Assembly: GCF_000024345.1 (NCBI RefSeq)
Contig: NC_013729.1
Coordinates: 7,316,001 to 7,380,000 of the forward strand
DNA: 64,000 nucleotides
Direction of reading: 5' to 3'
Origin: Kribbella flavida DSM 17836
GTDB lineage: Bacteria > Actinomycetota > Actinomycetes > Propionibacteriales > Kribbellaceae
Part shown: piece after piece, positions 8,114-16,452 of the stretch
How positions within the stretch are numbered: position 1 is the first letter of the stretch
Layout of the letters: each line of letters opens with the position of its first letter
The notes under the pieces: model-generated
The model's database searches: none
Told to the model about the DNA's origin: nothing
What the model saw: only the letters and a program-made list of their open reading frames with translations
Program-made: the position numbers and the translations under genes

Positions 8114-9357
8114 AGTCCAGGTACGCGCTGACGGTTCTGCTGGCGCTGGTGCTCTCGATGGCCGCCGTGCCCGCCGGAGCCGGGACGGCCCAGACTCCGG
8201 CCGAGCGGGCCCGCGAGATCGCGTCGGCGCTGGCCAAGGACCCGCTGTACATCGACCCGGCGTACGCCACCGGGGTGCCGGAGAACCTGCGCGCCGACGT
8301 CCGCACCAAGGCCAAGGCGCTCGACTACCCGGTCTACTCGATCATCCTGCCGCTGACGCCGAGCGACGTGTTCCAGGGCAAGGAAACCAACGTCCTGACG
8401 CTCGTCGTCGACGCCCTGCGCAAGCCCGGCCTGTACGTCGTCGTCGACGGCGGTGAGCGCTTCCCGTACTTCAAGGTGCACCAGCTCTCCCAGTTCGAGC
8501 GGTACGACGAACGGCTGGACAACGCCCGCTCGCACGCTCTCGACCAGACCGGGTACGACGCCGGTCCGACCGAGGTGATGGCCCGCTTCTACGAGCTGCT
8601 GGCCGGACCGGCGCTGGGTCCGGTCGACCGCAAGAAGTCCGGCTCCTCCGGTTCTCCCTCGTCACCCTTCTCCGACGAGGACGGCTCTCCGGTCGTCGGC
8701 ATCCTGATCGCGGCACTCGCTGTGCTGGTCGTGCTCGGCCTGATCATCGGTCTGCGCCGTCGCGGCGGCAGCAGCAGCCGGCCGCGTCGCGAGAAGGCGT
8801 TCACGATTCCGCCACACGTCGCGCAGACCGTTGCCGCCGAACGCCGTCGCCGGCTGACCCGGGACACGACGAGTGAGCTGACCACCCTCGGCTCGGAACT
8901 GGCCGCGCTGCCCCCGGCCGAGGGCGAAGGCCTCAGGCACCAGCAGGCCGCGCTCGACGCGCACCACGCGGCCGGGAAGGTCCTGGACGCGTCTCGCGAC
9001 CTGGTGGACCTCGTCGGTGCGATGGTGCTGCTGGACCAGGCCCGGCGGGAGTACGACCAGGCGGTCGCGGTGGCGGCGGGGCGGAAAGCGTCCGACGTAC
9101 CGGGGCTGTGCGCTTTCAACCCGTTGCACGGCAGGGCGCTCGCGCGGCCGACGCAGGTCGAGAGCGACGGTACGACGGTGACGCTGCCGCTGTGCGCGGA
9201 ATGCCGGCAGGCGCTGAAGGCGGGGCGGGCGCCCAAGTCGCTGCCCGGTGACGACGGCCCTTACTGGCACGGCGACGACCTGTGGGCGCGGACCTTCTTC
9301 GGCAACCTGACCGACGATCTGCCGGCCGCGGTGATGCGCGGGCAGCACCGGTCCTGA
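8110..9357 (+). CDS. Exported-domain / single-TM protein with cytosolic Cys-His motif, cassette member 3
   Basis: At 415 residues it repeats the architecture of cassette member 1: signal peptide (about 1-26), an exported domain with KDPLYIDP and PGLYVVVD, a transmembrane helix near residues 197-217, an arginine-rich flank, then a cytosolic region with C334-x5-H340-x21-C362-x2-C365. The C-x5-H spacing and the CxxC are identical to member 1, so the motif is under selection in both. GTG at 8110 overlaps the stop of member 2 by four bases. A small hairpin (9362-9383) follows. No function can be named. Confidence 0.6.
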   Translation: MKSRYALTVLLALVLSMAAVPAGAGTAQTPAERAREIASALAKDPLYIDPAYATGVPENLRADVRTKAKALDYPVYSIILPLTPSDVFQGKETNVLTLVVDALRKPGLYVVVDGGERFPYFKVHQLSQFERYDERLDNARSHALDQTGYDAGPTEVMARFYELLAGPALGPVDRKKSGSSGSPSSPFSDEDGSPVVGILIAALAVLVVLGLIIGLRRRGGSSSRPRREKAFTIPPHVAQTVAAERRRRLTRDTTSELTTLGSELAALPPAEGEGLRHQQAALDAHHAAGKVLDASRDLVDLVGAMVLLDQARREYDQAVAVAAGRKASDVPGLCAFNPLHGRALARPTQVESDGTTVTLPLCAECRQALKAGRAPKSLPGDDGPYWHGDDLWARTFFGNLTDDLPAAVMRGQHRS

Positions 9358-9361
9358 GCCA

Positions 9362-9383
9362 CCCCTGAGCCGGGGTTCAGGGG
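9362..9383 (+). terminator. Weak hairpin after the three-gene cassette
   Basis: CCCCTGA (9362-9368) pairs with TCAGGGG (9377-9383) around an eight-base loop, five bases after the last cassette stop codon. It could end the operon or partly attenuate read-through into 9474. Confidence 0.4.
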
Positions 9384-9473
9384 GCACTGAGGGTCGCTGC
9401 CTGATCCAGCCGGACGCCGTCCGCACCTACTGTCGAAGCGACGGTTCGGGGCAGGACGAGAGGTGGACGGACG

Positions 9474-10250
9474 ATGGCTGAGGTCAAGCAGGTCGGCGCA
9501 CTGCTGCTGGTGACCGGGATCGGTCTGGCGGTGTGGTCCTGGGGCGACCGCCAGTCGGACGACCAGCACGAGGTGGCCGAGTCGATCTCCACCGTGCGGC
9601 TGGACTCACCCAACTCCGACATCACGGTCAAGGTCGGCGACGTGCAGCGGACCACCGTCGAGGAGAAGCGCAAGTACTGGCTGTTCCAGCGCGACGACGG
9701 CTACCAGGTGGACGGGGACACGCTGCGCATCGACGGGGACTGCGGCTGGCACTGCAAGGCGGACTACGTGGTCACCGTGCCGCGCGGCACCAAGGTCGTC
9801 GGCGACAGCGGCAGCGGCGACATCTCCGTCGCCGGGGTGGCGGGCGTCGACCTGCGGGCCCGGTCGGGCGAGGTCGAGCTGCAGGACGTCAGCGGTGACG
9901 TGAAGGTCGATCTCACCTCCGGCGACGTGACGGTCGACCGGCTGACCGGCAAGCTCGAGGTGCAGGCGACCTCCGGCGACGTCGAGGCGACCGCGGTGAA
10001 GGGCGGGCCGGTGAAGGTCCGCAGTACGTCGGGCGACCTGCGGATCGACCTGGCCGAGGCGACCGACGTGACTGCGGAAGGCACCAGCGGGGACGTCGAG
10101 GTGATCGCGCCGGAAGGCTCGTACGCGGTGGACACCGACACCCGCAGCGGCGAGGTGGACAACGGCCTCGGCGACGCCGCGGCGGCCGAGCACACCGTCC
10201 GCGCGACGACGGTCTCCGGTGACGTCGAGCTCACCGCCCACCGCTCCTGA
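9474..10250 (+). CDS. DUF4097-type beta-repeat membrane-anchored protein
   Basis: The 258-residue protein has one N-terminal hydrophobic helix (about 6-22) followed by a region of short beta repeats in which the element SGDV or SGEV recurs about every 15-20 residues. This is the hallmark of DUF4097 (adhesin-like) proteins, which fold as a right-handed beta solenoid and often act near anti-sigma factors or envelope-stress regulators. Here there is no adjacent sigma factor. A Cys pair (GDCGWHC) may form a disulfide. The ATG follows GAGGTGGACGGACG. A separate transcript from the preceding cassette is likely. Confidence 0.75.
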   Translation: MAEVKQVGALLLVTGIGLAVWSWGDRQSDDQHEVAESISTVRLDSPNSDITVKVGDVQRTTVEEKRKYWLFQRDDGYQVDGDTLRIDGDCGWHCKADYVVTVPRGTKVVGDSGSGDISVAGVAGVDLRARSGEVELQDVSGDVKVDLTSGDVTVDRLTGKLEVQATSGDVEATAVKGGPVKVRSTSGDLRIDLAEATDVTAEGTSGDVEVIAPEGSYAVDTDTRSGEVDNGLGDAAAAEHTVRATTVSGDVELTAHRS

Positions 10251-10344
10251 CCGGCCGGGTTTACCGCCGGGTACCTGCCGGGGGCGCCACGTGGCGTGAC
10301 CGACACGCTTCGATCGATGGATTCCGTGCTCGACGCGGAGTAGC

Positions 10345-10359
10345 TTCGACAGTGTCGAA
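10345..10359. promoter_or_regulatory. Perfect palindromic operator candidate upstream of the DUF6458 gene
   Basis: TTCGACA-G-TGTCGAA has perfect 7-base arms around one base. It overlaps a -10-like TAGCTT (10341-10346) and lies 22 bases before the ATG, so a bound protein would block transcription. It does not match the actinobacterial LexA box, which has TCGAAC half-sites in the opposite order. Confidence 0.5.
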
Positions 10360-10380
10360 CGACATCACGAGGAGGCTCGG

Positions 10381-10629
10381 ATGAGCATCGGTGTGGGAAT
10401 CTTCCTGATGGTGGTGGGCGCCGTCCTGGCGTTCGCCGTCCGTGACTCCTGGGACGCGGTCGACCTGACCGCGGTCGGGTACATCCTGATGCTCGCCGGC
10501 CTGGCGGGCATCGTGCTGTCCTTCTACATCACCAACCGGCGCCGGCGGGTGGCGACCAACACCATGGACCCGGCCGTCGAGGAGGAGTACCGCGTCGTCG
10601 AGGAGCACCACCGCGACGTCAAGGAGTAA
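10381..10629 (+). CDS. DUF6458 small two-helix membrane protein
   Basis: The 82-residue protein has two hydrophobic helices (about 4-22 and 33-52) joined by a short acidic loop, then an RRRR positive-inside cluster and a charged cytosolic tail. The MSIGVGIFLMVVGAVLAF start is typical of DUF6458, a widespread actinobacterial family of unknown function. AGGAGG lies seven bases before the ATG. The gene stands alone between a palindromic operator candidate and a strong two-way terminator. Confidence 0.8.
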   Translation: MSIGVGIFLMVVGAVLAFAVRDSWDAVDLTAVGYILMLAGLAGIVLSFYITNRRRRVATNTMDPAVEEEYRVVEEHHRDVKE

Positions 10630-10652
10630 CCCCTCGCGAGGATCGCAGCTTT

Positions 10653-10698
10653 CGGCCGGTTGGGCAGGCACTCAGGTGGGTGCCTGCCCAACCGGCCG
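10653..10698. terminator. Strong bidirectional terminator
   Basis: A perfect 19-bp inverted repeat (10653-10671 with 10680-10698) encloses an eight-base loop between two convergent genes. It should stop transcription from both sides; its right arm nearly touches the stop codon of the NHL gene. Confidence 0.85.
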
Positions 10699-10699
10699 C

Positions 10700-12484
10700 T
10701 CAGCTTGCGCTCGCCCCTGACAGCACCAGCTCGAGCCGGGCAGCGCCGTCCGGCGTGACCCGGACCGGCACGCCCCAGTCCTGCCGGTGCATGTGGCAAG
10801 CGGGGAACTCGACCTCCGCCGAGTCGTCGCAGGAGGCCGCCTGCACCGCGACGTGCAGAACGCCGTCGCCGACGCGCTCGTCGATCACCAGTCGGCGCTT
10901 CAGGTCGGTGGAGTCGCCCGCCCCCTCCCGGAGCAGACTCTCCGGCGTCGCCGAGACCAGCAGCCGGGTGGACGGACCGTAGCGGCCGTCCAGCTTCTGG
11001 CCGGGCGGCGGCGTGAAGACCACCTCCAGCGTCACCTCGCCCCCGGCGATCTCCATCGGCGGTCGCTGCGTCCGGGTGCTGAACTCGTCGGCCTGCGCCG
11101 ACGCACCCAGCCGAATGCGGGTCAGCCGGTGCGCCGCGGACTCGACCACCAGCAGCTCGTTGCCGACGACAACGGCTCCGCTCGGCTCGGCCAGACCGGT
11201 GGCCATCGTCTCCACCGTGCCCTGCCGGCCGTCGTACCGGCGGACGGCGCCGTTGTAGGTGTCGGCGATCGCGATCGAGCCGTCCGGCAGCACGGTCACG
11301 CCGAGCGGGTGCTGCAGCAACGCCTCGTCGGCCTTGCCGTCGCGCAGGCCGAAGTCGAACAGGCCGGTACCGACCGCGGTGTGCACCTCGGTGTCGATCC
11401 AGCGCAGCGCGGAGATCTCGGAGTCGGCCAGCCAGAGCCGGTCGCCGTCCGCCGCGAGGCCGCTGGTCTGCGCGAACCACGCCTGCTCCGGCGTACCGTC
11501 GCGCAGGCCTTCGTTCGTGGTGCCGGCCGCGATCTCGGTCGCGCCGGTGAACGGGTCGAAGGTCCACAGCTGGTGGACGCCGGCCATCGCGATCCACACC
11601 TTGTCCTGCCACCAGGCGACGTCCCAGGGCGAGCTCAGCACGTCCGTGCCGTCGCCGTCCATCCACTGCTTGCCGGTGCCGGCCAGGGTGCGGGTCTCGC
11701 CGGTGGCGAGGGTGATGCCGCGCAGCGCGTGGTTGACGGTGTCGGCGACGACCACGTCGTACCCGACCTCCGTGGCGACCTCGGCCGGCAGCAGGGTCAG
11801 CCCGTTCGGCTCCGAGAAGGCGGACTGGTCCGCGGGCCCGTCCTGGAACCCGCGCCGCCTGGTACCGAACCGGCGGACGACGGTGGTCGCGTCCTCGGCC
11901 AGCTGCACGACGCTGTGATTGCCTGCGTCGGCGACCAGAAATCCGTTGTCATAGGCAATGACCTTTGCGGGGAACCGTAGCTCGGTCGGCTCCGGCTCAG
12001 GGGCGACGTACGGCGATCTGCCGCGCGTCAGTGTGCCCGCCTGCTCGTGCTGCGCGATCAACTCGGCCAGCTGCGCGTCGAGGGCGTGCGCGTGGCCCTC
12101 GCCGGAGTACTGGGCGACGATGTACCCGTTGGGATCCACCAGCACCAGCGTCGGCCAGGCCCGGGCGGTGTAGTTCTGCCAGGTGACCAGCTCCGGGTCG
12201 TCCAGCACCGGATGCCCCACCTCGTACCGCGCGACGGCCGCCTTCACCGCCACCTCTTCCCCCTCGTGCGCGAACTTCGGCGAGTGCACGCCCACGATCA
12301 CCAGCGCGTCGCCGTACTTCTCCTCCAACGGCCGCAACTCGTCCAGCACGTGCAGGCAGTTGATGCAGCAGAACGTCCAGAAGTCCAGCAGCAATAACCG
12401 CCCCCGGAAGTCGGCAAGCCGCAGCTCCGCCCCTCCGGTGTTCAACCATCCCCGCCCCTTGAGCTCCGGCGCACGCACATGCAT
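10700..12484 (-). CDS. NHL-repeat protein with N-terminal thioredoxin-like domain
   Basis: The 594-residue product has a thioredoxin/AhpC-TSA-like domain (about 1-160) with CCINC at its active-site position, followed by a six-bladed NHL beta-propeller (about 180-490) and a C-terminal beta domain. The order matches NHLC2-type proteins. The propeller repeats show VADTVNHALR, LADSEISALR and IADTYNGAVR. There is no signal peptide, so it is probably cytosolic; the CxxC suggests a redox role, but no substrate is known. The ATG at 12484 is used rather than an upstream in-frame ATG at 12688, because the extra stretch is low-complexity and reads through a palindromic repeat. Confidence 0.82.
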   Translation of the reverse strand: MHVRAPELKGRGWLNTGGAELRLADFRGRLLLLDFWTFCCINCLHVLDELRPLEEKYGDALVIVGVHSPKFAHEGEEVAVKAAVARYEVGHPVLDDPELVTWQNYTARAWPTLVLVDPNGYIVAQYSGEGHAHALDAQLAELIAQHEQAGTLTRGRSPYVAPEPEPTELRFPAKVIAYDNGFLVADAGNHSVVQLAEDATTVVRRFGTRRRGFQDGPADQSAFSEPNGLTLLPAEVATEVGYDVVVADTVNHALRGITLATGETRTLAGTGKQWMDGDGTDVLSSPWDVAWWQDKVWIAMAGVHQLWTFDPFTGATEIAAGTTNEGLRDGTPEQAWFAQTSGLAADGDRLWLADSEISALRWIDTEVHTAVGTGLFDFGLRDGKADEALLQHPLGVTVLPDGSIAIADTYNGAVRRYDGRQGTVETMATGLAEPSGAVVVGNELLVVESAAHRLTRIRLGASAQADEFSTRTQRPPMEIAGGEVTLEVVFTPPPGQKLDGRYGPSTRLLVSATPESLLREGAGDSTDLKRRLVIDERVGDGVLHVAVQAASCDDSAEVEFPACHMHRQDWGVPVRVTPDGAARLELVLSGASAS

Positions 12485-12626
12485 GCAGCCATTGTCCGCC
12501 CCTGCCCAACCGGTCCGCTCAACCACCCCGCCCCATCGGCCCGAGCAACCGGCACACCAGGTCGCCCCCCGAGCCCCGCTCAGATCCCCCTCCCCCGCCC
12601 CGCCCGAACCGCCGCCGCGCGACGTC

Positions 12627-12706
12627 TGATGGGTTAACCCACCAGGTGCAGGGTTGGCCCATCGGGATCTGGTGGGCCAACCCTGCACTTGGTGGGTTAC
12701 CCATCA
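12627..12706. repeat. Dispersed palindromic repeat, copy A
   Basis: An imperfect palindrome with arms 12627-12661 and 12673-12706 around an 11-base centre; the arms differ by a few substitutions and one base. The arm core GGTGCAGGGTTGGCCCA and the outer GGGTTAACCC recur, slightly changed, at 48963-49040. It fills most of the 316-base gap between two minus-strand genes. Its form fits a REP/BIME-like extragenic element rather than a simple terminator. Confidence 0.7.
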
Positions 12707-12800
12707 GAGGGCCGAGGTTGCGGCAGGGGATCCGTTGGGGTGGGGACGAGGTGGCGGGTCGGCGGCCTGGGCGGTCGGGGTGCCGTTGCCCTGGGCTGGT

Positions 12801-14438
12801 TCAGCGGGGCAGGACCAGGTGGTCGGTGAGCAGTTTGGCGGTTTTGCGGAGGGTGGGGGCGGAGGTGGCGAGGTCGGCGGCCAGGGTGTGCGGAGTGAGG
12901 GGTTCGCCGGGGCCGACCAGGCGGTGCCGGTGGGCGAGCAGCCAGACGATGGCGCGGGGCCAGGTGGAGAGGCGGGCCTTGGTGAGCAGGTCGGGGGCCT
13001 CGCGGACCAGGCGTTCGGCGATGTCGAAGGCGTCGGCGGCGTAGCCGATGCCGAGGGTTTCGCCGGCCAGCAGCCAGGCGTGCGGGGCGAGCACGGACAG
13101 CGTGGCGGCGTGGGACTTGTCCAAACCGTCGAGGTCGGGGCGCGGGGGTGAGCCGAGGCCGGACAGCGTGCGGTACGCCTCGTCGAGGTCGGTGCTGGTC
13201 TCGTCGAGAAAGACGCGCTCGCCGGACCGGGAGCCGATCGGCTCGTCCAGGGCCGCCGCCTCCAGCGCGGGGGTCCACACCTCGACCGCGTCCACCGCCT
13301 CCTCGATGGCGTCCAGGTCGAGCTGGGTGCGCTCGCCGGCGAACTCCAGCCAGGCCTTCACCACCACCGGCACCGCGCCGAAATAGGTGCTGTCGGCAAG
13401 AACCTTGCGCGGCAGCCAGGACGCCAGGAACAGCTCGACCAGCACCGCGCTGACTCGCAGCGGGCCGCCGACCGTCCGGTCCACCGCGTGGTCGATCCAG
13501 AGCCGGGCGATGTCGGCCGCGTCGTCCGGCAGACCGGCGGCGTACTGCGAGTCGAGGAACTGCTCGACCAGCTGCTCGCGCTGCCGGGGTGACACCAGCG
13601 GCCGGATCGGCGGTCGGACCGGGCGCTCCGGCAGCTGGGTCAGCCGGTTCACCAGCAGGCCGGAGAAGAACTCGAAGTCCTCGGTCACCGGGGGTTCGTC
13701 GTGGTCGTGCGTCTCGCCGAGCGCCTGCAGGATGATGCCGGCCGCGGTCGCCGGACGGACCGTGCGCACGGTCACCCGGCCGCCGCGCTGGTACGCCTCG
13801 ACCACCCGGTCGATCGGCGGCCCGACAAAAACGTCCTTCGCGATCGCGCCCAGGTTGTTGTCGACGAACACCACCACCGTGTGCGGGTGCTGGTCGTCGT
13901 CGTAGTCGAGCACGACGCTGAGCCCGTCGCCGGTGACGTCCTCCGACACGATCGCGCTGGTCAGCCGGAACCCCGCGATCCGCGACACCCACTCCGGCAC
14001 GCCGCCCTGGGTGCGGACCCGGGACAGGTGCGCACGCTGCAGCGGCAACCGGCCGGCCGGACCGACCGTACGGGCCAGACTCGTCAACAGGACAAAGGAA
14101 TCCGCGTCCCGGCGCTCACCGAGCACCCGGGCGGCGTCGGCCCAGAAGAACCGCTCGACCTCACCGATCTCGTCGGGCTGCCCGGCGGGCCACAGCTGGT
14201 CGGCGAGCAGCGCGGCGGACCGGGCCACCGACGCCTCGGCGATCACCGGGTGCAGCGCGGGTGGCGCCGCAGCCAGATCGAGCAGCAGCGTCTCCAGCAG
14301 GGTGTCCAGCACAGCGACGCTCGGCGTGGTGTCGACCTCGGTGACACCCGCCGGTGGCTGGGGGGTTGAACCGGGAGTGGAACCGCCGACCAGCCGGAGA
14401 TGGCTGCCGCGGCCGTCCCGGCCTCGTGACTTGGTCAC
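12801..14438 (-). CDS. Uncharacterised protein with DUF6398-like C-terminal region
   Basis: The 545-residue product begins with a polar, low-complexity stretch (about 1-35), then mostly helical sequence without signal peptide or membrane helix. The last 70 residues (from about 475: ARLSTWPRAIVWLLAHRHRL in part, then a helix-turn-helix-like TLAADLATSAPTLRKTAKLL) resemble the DUF6398 region, where a small HTH-like element follows a conserved tryptophan-rich helix. A nucleic-acid-related role is possible but not established. GTG at 14438 has TAATCT exactly seven bases upstream, a leaderless start. It stands alone, separated from the sugar transporter by a hairpin. Confidence 0.65.
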   Translation of the reverse strand: MTKSRGRDGRGSHLRLVGGSTPGSTPQPPAGVTEVDTTPSVAVLDTLLETLLLDLAAAPPALHPVIAEASVARSAALLADQLWPAGQPDEIGEVERFFWADAARVLGERRDADSFVLLTSLARTVGPAGRLPLQRAHLSRVRTQGGVPEWVSRIAGFRLTSAIVSEDVTGDGLSVVLDYDDDQHPHTVVVFVDNNLGAIAKDVFVGPPIDRVVEAYQRGGRVTVRTVRPATAAGIILQALGETHDHDEPPVTEDFEFFSGLLVNRLTQLPERPVRPPIRPLVSPRQREQLVEQFLDSQYAAGLPDDAADIARLWIDHAVDRTVGGPLRVSAVLVELFLASWLPRKVLADSTYFGAVPVVVKAWLEFAGERTQLDLDAIEEAVDAVEVWTPALEAAALDEPIGSRSGERVFLDETSTDLDEAYRTLSGLGSPPRPDLDGLDKSHAATLSVLAPHAWLLAGETLGIGYAADAFDIAERLVREAPDLLTKARLSTWPRAIVWLLAHRHRLVGPGEPLTPHTLAADLATSAPTLRKTAKLLTDHLVLPR

Positions 14439-14529
14439 CCTGGCGAGATTACCGCCGAAGACCGCTTCGCCGCAGGGCGGTGCGCGCGTCCTGTGGACAA
14501 CACGGCCGACACGCCGTCACCGCACGGCA

Positions 14530-14572
14530 ACGGCCCGCCACCCCGGTACGGCGTACCGGAGGCGCGGGCCGT
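14530..14572 (-). terminator. Two-step hairpin terminator of the sugar ABC operon
   Basis: The outer stem ACGGCCCGC/GCGGGCCGT (14530-14538 with 14564-14572) encloses an inner stem CCGGTAC/GTACCGG. It lies just downstream of the last permease gene. Confidence 0.75.
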
Positions 14573-14587
14573 CGGGTGACAGCGTGG

Positions 14588-15496
14588 TCAGCCCTTGAGC
14601 GCCCCGGCCATCAGACCGCCGATGAACCAGCGGCCGAGCACGATGTAGACCAGCAGCGTCGGCAGCGACGTGATCAGCGCGCCCGCCATGCTGGCCGCGT
14701 AGTCGACCTTCTGCCCGCCGGCCAGCGCCGCCAGGCCGAGGGTGACCGGCCCGTTGTTCTGCTGGGTCAGGAACAGCGCGAACAGGAAGTCGTTCCAGAC
14801 CGAGGTGAACTGCCAGATCAGCGTCACCACGAAACCGGAGATCGAGATCGGCAGGATGATCCGGGCGTAGGTCTGGACCAGCCCGGCGCCGTCCACCCGG
14901 GCCGACTCGATGATCTCGTGCGGCACCACGGTGGCGTAGTAGTTGCGGAAGATCAGCGTGCAGATCGGGATGCCGTAGATGACATGCGCGATCAGCAGGG
15001 TCGGGATCCCGCGGGTGACGTCCAGCTCCTGGAACGTCGTCCGCAGCGGCAGCATCACCGCCTGGTACGGGATGAACATGCCGAACAGGATGAACGCGAA
15101 CACCAGGTTGGCGCCCGGGAACCGCCAGCGGGCCAGCACGAACCCGTTCGCGGAGCCGATCAGCGACGCGATGATCGCGGCCGGCACCGCCAGCGAGAGC
15201 GAGCGCACGATGTAGGGCTGCAGCACGTCCCACGCCTTGCGCCACGGCTCCAGCGTCCAGGTCTGCGGCAGCGACCACTGTGCGGCGGCGGTGGTGTCGC
15301 TGGAGGTCTTGAAGCTGGTGATCACCACGACGTACACGGGCGTGAGCACGAACAGCAGGAACAGCAGCAGCAGGACGTAGCGCACGGTCCGGCTGGTGCG
15401 GGTGGAGCCGTCGGCGATGGTGCTGCGGGTCGGCTTGCGGCTGATCGCCGCCGCGGCCTTGCCGGTCGCGTTCGCCGGGACGTCAGCGGCGGTCAT
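14588..15496 (-). CDS. Sugar ABC transporter permease, CUT1 MalG type
   Basis: The 302-residue inner-membrane protein has six predicted helices after a polar N terminus (about 1-35). The EAA loop that contacts the ATPase reads ESARVDGAGLVQTYARIILP. This places it as the second permease of a carbohydrate uptake system. The ATG overlaps the stop of the first permease (ATGA), so translation is coupled. No ATPase gene is present in the operon; CUT1 systems of actinobacteria often share one MsiK-like ATPase encoded elsewhere. Confidence 0.92.
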   Translation of the reverse strand: MTAADVPANATGKAAAAISRKPTRSTIADGSTRTSRTVRYVLLLLFLLFVLTPVYVVVITSFKTSSDTTAAAQWSLPQTWTLEPWRKAWDVLQPYIVRSLSLAVPAAIIASLIGSANGFVLARWRFPGANLVFAFILFGMFIPYQAVMLPLRTTFQELDVTRGIPTLLIAHVIYGIPICTLIFRNYYATVVPHEIIESARVDGAGLVQTYARIILPISISGFVVTLIWQFTSVWNDFLFALFLTQQNNGPVTLGLAALAGGQKVDYAASMAGALITSLPTLLVYIVLGRWFIGGLMAGALKG

Positions 15497-16392
15497 TCTT
15501 CGCTCTCCTGCCGGACGGTGTAGGCCACGTAGGGAATGACGAGCACGGCGACGACGGCGAGCAGCACGATCGAGATCGCGGCTGCCTTCGCCATGTCGCT
15601 GCGCAGCAAGGTGTTCCACATGTAGACCGAGGGCACCTCGGTGCGGAACTGGTTCGGCCCGGTGATCGCGTAGATCAGGTCGAACAGCTTCAGCGACATG
15701 TGGCCCAGGATGATCAGCGCAGACAGCGCGATCGGGGACAGTTGCGGGAACAGCACGTGCCGGTACAGCTTGAACTCCGAGGCGCCGTCCACCCGGGCCG
15801 CCTCGCGCAGCTCACCGGGGATGCCCCGGAAGCCGGCCAGGAACAGCGCCATGATGTAGCCGGACAGCTGCCAGACGGCCGGCAGCGCGATCGACGCCAT
15901 CGTCGTCCACCGGCTGCCGCCCGTCCACCACGGGTTCTCCAGCACGTTCAGGTGCAGGATCGAGAACAGCCGGTTCAGGCCGCGGGCGTCGTCGCCCTGG
16001 GACGGGTTCAGCAACCAGCCCCAGACGACGCCCGAGGCGATCATCGAGATCGCCATCGGGAACAGGAAGATCGACCGGAAGATGCCCTCCCCGCGCAGGC
16101 CCTTCTCCAGCAGCAGGGCCCACAGCAGGCCGAAGATCAGCGTGCCCACGATGAACGCCACCGTGAGCACGCCGAGGTTCTTCAGCGAGTTGAGGAACCG
16201 CTCCTCACCGAACAGGTTGACGTAGTTGTCGAACCCGACGTACTCCGCCGGGCCCTTCCGGGCGGTGTGCCGGTCGGTCAGCGAGGTGTTGAACGACCAG
16301 GCGATCAGCCCGTAGACGAAGTACCCGAGCAGCAGGACCGTGGGCAGCAGTACCAGTGCCCCCGGCCCCCAGGTACGGATCCTTCCGTGCAT
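15493..16392 (-). CDS. Sugar ABC transporter permease, CUT1 MalF type
   Basis: The 299-residue protein has six helices and the EAA loop REAARVDGASEFKLYRHVLF. It lies between the binding-protein gene (60 bases upstream) and the second permease (4-base overlap). Motifs around GYIMALFLAGFRGIP and the lack of a long N-terminal domain match glucose/mannose-type CUT1 permeases more than maltose MalF, but the substrate is not certain. Confidence 0.92.
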   Translation of the reverse strand: MHGRIRTWGPGALVLLPTVLLLGYFVYGLIAWSFNTSLTDRHTARKGPAEYVGFDNYVNLFGEERFLNSLKNLGVLTVAFIVGTLIFGLLWALLLEKGLRGEGIFRSIFLFPMAISMIASGVVWGWLLNPSQGDDARGLNRLFSILHLNVLENPWWTGGSRWTTMASIALPAVWQLSGYIMALFLAGFRGIPGELREAARVDGASEFKLYRHVLFPQLSPIALSALIILGHMSLKLFDLIYAITGPNQFRTEVPSVYMWNTLLRSDMAKAAAISIVLLAVVAVLVIPYVAYTVRQESEE

Positions 16393-16452
16393 GACTCAGG
16401 ACTCCGAATCGTTGTCAGCCGGTGCGGTGTGGTTCAGGAGCGGCATTCCGGG

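Noticed and set aside
10345..10359. Idea that the palindrome is a LexA (SOS) box
   Set aside because: Actinobacterial LexA sites have TCGAAC-N4-GTTCGA; here the half-sites are TTCGACA/TGTCGAA with one base between.
12485..12688. N-terminal extension of the NHL/thioredoxin protein
   Set aside because: The thioredoxin fold begins near 12484, and the added stretch is low-complexity and derived from the repeat.
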